A program made the position numbers and the translations under genes. The notes below the pieces were generated by a model that was not told where the DNA came from, did not search any database, and saw only the letters and a list, made by a program, of their open reading frames with translations. 64,000 bases of DNA from Thermaurantiacus tibetensis. GTDB lineage: Bacteria; Pseudomonadota; Alphaproteobacteria; Sphingomonadales; Sphingomonadaceae. How positions within the stretch are numbered: position 1 is the stretch's first letter; every line of letters begins with the position of its first letter. Positions 59,458-64,000 of this stretch are shown here, one piece after another. The stretch is taken from assembly GCF_015354055.1 (NCBI RefSeq), contig NZ_JACHTM010000003.1:277501-341500 (forward strand), in the 5' to 3' direction.

Positions 59458-60230
59458 GCCTTGCCATCGCCTCCCTCTTCTCGGTTGCCGGCAAGACCGC
59501 CGTGATCACCGGCGGCAGCCGCGGCATCGGCGAGATGATCGCCCGCGCCTATGTGGAGAACGGCGCCCGGGTGATCCTGACGAGCCGCCGGGCCGAGGAT
59601 GTCGAGGGGCTCGCCGCCACGCTCGGGACTGCCGCCACCGCCATTCCGGCCGACCTCTCGCGGATGGACGAGATCGACCGCTTCGCCGCCGAGGTCGGGC
59701 GGGTCGCGCCGAAGGTGGACGTCCTGTTCAACAACGCGGGGGCCTCCTGGGGCGCGCCATTCGGGAGCTTCCCCGAGCACGGCTGGGACAAGGTGATGAC
59801 GATCAACCTCAAGGCCGTGTTCTTCCTGACCCAGCGCCTCCTGCCGCTCCTCGAGGCGGCGGCAACGCCGGACGATCTCGCGCGGGTCATCAACATCGGC
59901 TCGATCGACGGCCTCCACGTGAGCCCGATCGAGAGCTACAGCTACGCGGCCTCGAAGGCCGGCGTGCTCCACCTGACCCGAATGATGGCGAAGTTCCTCG
60001 CCCCGCGCGGGATCGCGGTGAACGCCATTGCGCCGGGCTACTTCCCCTCGAAGATGACGGCCGGGATTGCCGACCGGGTCGATGCGGAGGTGCTGAAGGC
60101 AACCCCGCTCGGCCGCTGGGGCACGACCGAGGACATGGCGGGCGTGGCCCTCTTCCTCGGCGCGCGGGCATCGGCCTATCTGTGCGGGAGCGTGGTGACG
60201 GTGGACGGCGGCTACGCGACGACCGCGTGA
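59454..60230 (+). CDS. Short-chain dehydrogenase/reductase
   Basis: A 258-residue classical SDR: cofactor loop TGGSRGIG (19-26), NNAG (93-96), catalytic Ser150 (INIGSIDG), Tyr164 and Lys168 (SYSYAASKAG), and AIAPGYFPSKMT. Ends in GGYATTA like the gluconate-5-dehydrogenase/3-oxoacyl-reductase branches; substrate unknown. Coupled to the MFS gene by ATGA overlap. The Arg-rich segment after beta-2 (TSRRAEDVE) fits NADP(H). Confidence 0.93.
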   Translation: MSLAIASLFSVAGKTAVITGGSRGIGEMIARAYVENGARVILTSRRAEDVEGLAATLGTAATAIPADLSRMDEIDRFAAEVGRVAPKVDVLFNNAGASWGAPFGSFPEHGWDKVMTINLKAVFFLTQRLLPLLEAAATPDDLARVINIGSIDGLHVSPIESYSYAASKAGVLHLTRMMAKFLAPRGIAVNAIAPGYFPSKMTAGIADRVDAEVLKATPLGRWGTTEDMAGVALFLGARASAYLCGSVVTVDGGYATTA

Positions 60231-60384
60231 CCGGCCCCTGGGGGCGGCGCTCGCCAGGGTCAGTCATCGCGGGGCGGACGCCGGCGCGAGGCAGGCCCGA
60301 CCCTGCGCATGGCAGCTGACGGGGATCTCGAGGCCGCGCGCCACAGCACACCGGGGCGAGGTGGCTCCGCAAAGGGCCTCGCTG

Positions 60385-60462
<78 letters not shown>

Positions 60463-60584
60463 GCGCGCGCTGCTCGTTAGGCAAGATGTCCGCGCGGCGC
60501 AATGCGGAGGAGCCCATCGCCGGCGCGCTCTGCGCGGCTGCGGCCCCGCCCGCTTGCCCCGGCTCCCCGTGCTGAAGGGATGCG

Positions 60585-61559
60585 GTGGCACGTGACATGG
60601 TCTGGCTTCCCGGCGGGCGGTTCCGCATGGGCTCGGACGCGCACCATCGCGCAGAAGCGCCGGCGCACGAGGGAGCGGTCTCGGGCTTCTGGATCGACCG
60701 CACGCCCGTCATCAACCGCCAGTTCGGCGCCATTGTCGAGGAAACCGGCCACGTGACCCTCGCCGACCCGGGCCCGAACGCTGCCGACTGTCCCGGCGCG
60801 CGCCCCTGGCTCCTGACGCCGGCAAGCCTCGTGTTCATGGCAACGGGAGGCCCCGTGCCGCTCGATGACTGGCGCCAGTGGTGGGCCTTAACACCGGGCT
60901 CGGACGGGAGGCACGCGACGGGGCCGCACCGCAGCCTCGACGGGCTGTGGGACCACCGCGTCGCCCAGGTGGCGCTGGGAGATGCCGAGGCCTACTGCGC
61001 CTGGGCCGGGACGGCGCTGCCGAGCGAGGCGGAATGGGAATCTGCCGCCTGGGGCGGCACGCGCGGCCCCACGTTCGCCTGGTAAGATGACCTCGAGCCC
61101 GGCGGCCGGCACATGGCCAACCTGTGGCAGGGCCCCTTCCCTCACGGCAACACGGGGGAAGACGGGTTCCTGCGCACCTCGCCGGTCGGGCTCTTCCCGG
61201 CCAGCGGCTTCGGCCTCCACGACATGATCGGCAACGTCTGGGGAATGGACGGCCGACTGGTGGCGGCCAGACCATGCCGCGCCCGTGGAGGGGGCCTGCT
61301 GCCTGCCCCCGAACCCGCACGGCGGAAGCCAAGACGCAAGCGCGGACCCGGCCCAGCCCGCCGTCCCGATCCCGCGCGGGGGCCGAAGGGCGAGAGCCAT
61401 CTTTCTGCGCCGAGCTACTGCCGGCCCGACCGCCCCGCCGCCTGCCAGCCCCAGCCGATCGACAGCACGACCGGCCACATTGGCTTCCGCTGCGTGTGGC
61501 GCGGGCCGGGGCCCGACCCGCCGGCAGACCTCAGAAGCTCGCCGCCACCGAGACCGTGA
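60585..61559 (+). pseudogene. Decayed formylglycine-generating-enzyme (SUMF1) family gene
   Basis: A complete family outline in pieces. The N-terminal part (MVWLPGGRFRMGSDAHHRAEAP; FWIDRTPVINRQF; DALAY-like AEAYCAWAGTALPSEAEWE) ends at a TAA at 61083-61085, where a glycine codon follows F-A-W in homologues; the same frame then continues GGRHMANLWQGPFPHGNTGEDG. An extra G in the run at 61240-61243 shifts the frame (homologous sequence E-W-T-A-D-W-W appears in +1), and a second lesion near 61378-61385 restores it before GESHLSAPSYC. In that last part the first active-site Cys is Ser. A GTG or an ATG at 60597 would be the start. Its 3' end overlaps the convergent TonB-receptor gene by 29 bases. 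Confidence 0.85.
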
Positions 61560-63798
61560 CGCTGCGGGGGGGGCTCGTGAAGGCGTCGCGCACCGCTCGG
61601 TTTGCGGGCGTGTCGGCAAGCCCGCGGATGCTGCTCCACTCGACGTAGGCGGCATTGGTCAGGTTGAAGGCGCCGAGGCGCAGGGTGAGGCGGTCGGCGA
61701 CGCGCCAGAAGGCGAGGAGGTCGAGCGTCGCCCGTTCGTCCGAGAGGAGGCACTGCGGGGTGCACAGGCCGCGCGCCTCCCGTGCCTCCTTGGCCGCGAC
61801 CCAGGTGCCGACGAGCTCGGCGCCGAGCCTGCGGTCGGGCGCGCGCCAGCCAAGCCCGGTGACGAACTCGAGCGGGTCGATGGTGAGAAGCGGCGTCGCG
61901 GTGCCATCGGGCGCGATCACCCGCCCCTTTGCCCAGGCGAAGGCGCCGTTCCAGCGGAAACCGCGGCCGAGCTCGACGCTCGCCCGGCCCTCGAGCCCGT
62001 GGATGCGCACGCGCTCGAGGTTCACGAACTGGAAGACGATGGGGTCGCGCGGGCTCCCGGTGCCGCGCACGATCTCCTGGCTGATGAAGTCGCGGTAGCG
62101 CGCGGCGAAGGCCGTCACCTGGCCGGAGACGCGGTCGTCCCCAAAGCGCAAGCCCCCCTCGAGCGCCGCACTGCGCTCGGGACCGAGGTCGGGGTTGGGG
62201 ACGGAGGTGTAGGAGAAGACGGGCGAGGTCAGGTTCTCGAAGAACTGGTTGACCTGCGAGGGCGCCGGCGCCCGGAATCCCGCAGCATAGCTGCCGACAA
62301 GGCTGAGCCCCCCGGCGAGCCGCAGCGTTGCCCCGAACTTCGGCGAGAGCGCGCTCCCTCGGGTGCCGGCGACCGTGCCGGGGGGCGTTGCCGCATCGGG
62401 CTCCGGCGTCAGCCGATAGTGGTCGAAACGCAGGCCCGGGAAGAGGATGAGCCGCTCCCCGAAGAGCCGGATCTCGTCGGAAAGATAGATGCCGGCGAGC
62501 CGGAAGTCGGTGGGCGGGAAGGCGCGGGTGGGGTAGGTCTCGGGCGGGGTGGGCACGGTGCCGTCGCGCAAGCCCTCCTGCCGCGTCGCAACATATTCGC
62601 CCCCGAACACGAGCCGGTGGGCAAGGCCTCCGGTCCCGAACGCCAGCCGCGCATGGCCGGCAACACCGCCGATCCTGGTGTCGAAGCTGTTCAGGCGCGT
62701 CCTGTCGGGAGCCGAGAGCCGGTCCTCGGCGGTGAACTGGCGGTCGCGGCCCTGCTGCCAGTAGCCCACCAGGAACGCCTCCTCGAGGAGGCCCGCGCTG
62801 GTCAGCGTCCAGTCGAGGCTCAAGCGGGTGCGGGCCACCCGGTCCGAGGCGTCGAGGTCGATGACGCTGGTCGGCGCCGAGGGAACGGGCGCGCGGCCGG
62901 AGAGCACCTCGGTCTCGATCCGGTTCAGGAAGCGCTCGCCGGTCACGCGGATCCGGTTGCGGGCATCGGCGTCGAACACGAGCTTGCCGAGCACCGCCTC
63001 CGAGCGGTTGTCCTGCGGGTTCGGCGCGGTGCGGGTCGCGTTCGGCGCCTCGTTCCGGCCCTGGTTCCGGAGCGCCTCGCCACGGCGGACGGTGGTGCCT
63101 GCGAGGAGCGAGACCCGGCCCGCCCGGACGGCGGCAAGGCCCGTTGCCACCCAGTCGCTGCTGCTGCTGTCGTAGCCGGCGCGCACCACGCCGCCGACGC
63201 GACCCGAAGCGCCCAGAAGGTCGGCCGGATCCGCCGTCTGGAAGCTGACCACCCCTGCCACGCCGTCGCTGCCGTAGAGGGAGGAGGCAGGCCCGCGCAG
63301 GATCTCGACCGACTTCAGGAGACCGAGCTCGACCGAGTCGCGCCCCGTCAGCTGGGCGCCAAAGGCGAAGGCATCCGGCACGCGGACCCCGTCCACCTGG
63401 ATGAGCACGCGGTTGCCGCCGATGCCGCGGATGGTGAAGCCCGCGTTCCCGTCGCGTCCCGTGGAGCCGAGCGCTGCCCCGAACCGCGCCGGTGCGCGGC
63501 GCACCGAGACCCCCGGCTCGAAGCGGACGAGGTCGCGGATGTCCTCGACGAGCTGGTCGGCCATGGTCTCGGCGTCGAAGACGGTGACGGTGACCGGCGC
63601 CTCGAGGAGGGTGAGCGGCGCGCGCGTGGCCGTGACCGTGATGGTGGAGGGGGTGGGAACGAAGCCGTCGCCGGCAGCTGCGGCTTCGGCGGCGGCGTCG
63701 GGGGCGGCGAGCACCGGAGCCGGGCCGAGGAGGCCGGCAAGGGTGGCGAGGAGGGGGAGCGGGGCCGGGCGGCGCGCGGGACGGGCGGGACGGGGCAT
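61531..63798 (-). CDS. TonB-dependent outer-membrane receptor, heme/hemoglobin-type
   Basis: A 755-residue receptor: signal peptide (LPLLATLAGLLGPAPVLA), an Ala-rich start, the plug domain with TVTATRAP, LVRFEPGVSV, GGNRVLIQVDGVRVP and ILRGPASSLYGSDGVAGVV, and a 22-strand barrel ending in the aromatic SVTVSVAASF. The motif GFRAPAPSQVNQFFEN ... NPDLGPERS is characteristic of heme/hemoglobin receptors (HmuR-type F-R-A-P and N-P-D-L boxes). A Fur-like site lies directly upstream. ATG at this position opens the signal peptide; an in-frame ATG 48 bases earlier would place the Fur-like site inside the coding region. Confidence 0.93.
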   Translation of the reverse strand: MPRPARPARRPAPLPLLATLAGLLGPAPVLAAPDAAAEAAAAGDGFVPTPSTITVTATRAPLTLLEAPVTVTVFDAETMADQLVEDIRDLVRFEPGVSVRRAPARFGAALGSTGRDGNAGFTIRGIGGNRVLIQVDGVRVPDAFAFGAQLTGRDSVELGLLKSVEILRGPASSLYGSDGVAGVVSFQTADPADLLGASGRVGGVVRAGYDSSSSDWVATGLAAVRAGRVSLLAGTTVRRGEALRNQGRNEAPNATRTAPNPQDNRSEAVLGKLVFDADARNRIRVTGERFLNRIETEVLSGRAPVPSAPTSVIDLDASDRVARTRLSLDWTLTSAGLLEEAFLVGYWQQGRDRQFTAEDRLSAPDRTRLNSFDTRIGGVAGHARLAFGTGGLAHRLVFGGEYVATRQEGLRDGTVPTPPETYPTRAFPPTDFRLAGIYLSDEIRLFGERLILFPGLRFDHYRLTPEPDAATPPGTVAGTRGSALSPKFGATLRLAGGLSLVGSYAAGFRAPAPSQVNQFFENLTSPVFSYTSVPNPDLGPERSAALEGGLRFGDDRVSGQVTAFAARYRDFISQEIVRGTGSPRDPIVFQFVNLERVRIHGLEGRASVELGRGFRWNGAFAWAKGRVIAPDGTATPLLTIDPLEFVTGLGWRAPDRRLGAELVGTWVAAKEAREARGLCTPQCLLSDERATLDLLAFWRVADRLTLRLGAFNLTNAAYVEWSSIRGLADTPANRAVRDAFTSPPRSVTVSVAASF

Positions 63799-63813
63799 GG
63801 CGCTTCCTACAAG

Positions 63814-63828
63814 TGAGAACGATTCGCA
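63814..63828. promoter_or_regulatory. Fur-like binding site
   Basis: TGAGAACGATTCGCA, a 7-1-7 interrupted palindrome resembling Fur-type boxes (TGATAATNATTATCA); on the other strand TGCGAATCGTTCTCA, with matches at most half-site positions. It sits 16 bases upstream of the TonB-receptor ATG and about 60 bases upstream of the divergent partial gene, so iron repression of both is a reasonable inference. In alphaproteobacteria Irr or Mur could recognise similar sequences. Confidence 0.6.
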
Positions 63829-63887
63829 CTTGCTTTCCATGCGCAAGCTGATAATGCAAGTCGGACGCGTTCGCAGAAGGAGCCGCC

Positions 63888-64000
63888 ATGGCCGATGCCG
63901 CCCTCAAGGCCCGCAACCCCGAGCCCGGGCCCGCACCCCCCGCCGCACCGCCCCTCTCGCCGCCCCGCCGCCCCGTCGACCAGGCCGCCGCCCTCGGCAT
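63888..64000 (+). CDS. 5' end of an unknown gene, cut by the window edge
   Basis: ATG GCC GAT with AGAAGGAG 6 bases upstream opens a reading frame that stays open to the window end (37 full codons: MADAALKARNPEPGPAPP..., Pro/Ala-rich and basic near the end). Too little is present to assign a family. Its divergent placement from a heme-type TonB receptor with a shared Fur-like site makes a heme-uptake or heme-degradation gene a plausible guess only. Confidence 0.6.
   Translation, partial: MADAALKARNPEPGPAPPAAPPLSPPRRPVDQAAALG

Overview
The window is high-GC bacterial chromosome (roughly 70% G+C by eye), densely packed with genes, and looks like an alphaproteobacterium. Supporting this are the neighbourhoods ispG/hisS/prfA/prmC/DUF4167, ffh-rpsP-rimM-trmD-rplS and ybgC-tolQRAB-pal, a glnB-glnA pair with a sigma-54 promoter, rpoN beside lptB, and DUF4167, a family I know mainly from Alphaproteobacteria. 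An Acetobacteraceae or other Rhodospirillales-type lineage is my best guess, but that is inference. I see no prophage, insertion sequence, CRISPR array or plasmid functions; almost everything is core metabolism, information processing and envelope biogenesis.

Layout. 1-8.5 kb: CBS-domain protein, flavin-oxidase-like protein, DUF4167, prmC, prfA, hisS, an SMR transporter, inorganic pyrophosphatase, a small unknown gene and ispG. 8.6-16.7 kb: a long minus-strand run, ffh-rpsP-rimM-trmD-rplS followed by ybgC-tolQ-tolR-tolA-tolB-pal (signal recognition, ribosome maturation, envelope integrity). 16.9-19.3 kb: a GPH-type symporter and two small envelope proteins. 19.3-25.9 kb (plus): tacO/yebC, ruvC-ruvA-ruvB, a crotonase, an unknown gene, serS and surE. 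25.9-35.4 kb: PEP-CTERM-like exoprotein, an NlpD-like LysM/LytM lipoprotein, ccmA, a duplicated tRNA-Pro locus, gamma-carbonic anhydrase, argC, a membrane-fused aminopropyltransferase, ogt, rimO, folE and tRNA-Thr. 35.5-40.6 kb: comM-like ATPase, a GC-rich tandem repeat, cytochrome P450, a dicarboxylate/amino-acid symporter and a HAD hydrolase.

40.6-50.9 kb: rpoN, lptB, glnA, glnB, an AbgT-family transporter, cytochrome b561 and cytochrome c' genes, and the sulfate-activation genes cysNC and cysD. 50.9-60.2 kb: glucokinase with a GH13 alpha-glucosidase, a short squalene/phytoene-synthase-like protein, an EF-hand protein, glnD, an MFS transporter and an SDR. 60.3-64.0 kb: tRNA-Pro, a decayed formylglycine-generating-enzyme pseudogene, a TonB-dependent receptor with a Fur-like site, and the 5' end of a divergent gene cut by the window edge.

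Genes that work together: glnD (uridylyltransferase), glnB (PII), glnA (glutamine synthetase) and rpoN (sigma-54) form most of a nitrogen-sensing circuit within 17 kb, and glnBA carries a textbook -24/-12 promoter. ybgC-tolQRAB-pal is the complete Tol-Pal machine. ruvCAB is the complete Holliday-junction resolvasome. cysD and fused cysNC activate sulfate. Many adjacent genes overlap by 1-4 bases (TGATG or ATGA), implying translational coupling. No clearly novel multi-gene system was found. The most unusual features are a damaged duplicate of tRNA-Pro with a 42-bp insertion, the formylglycine-enzyme pseudogene, and a 19-bp palindrome carrying two opposed TTGACA boxes.
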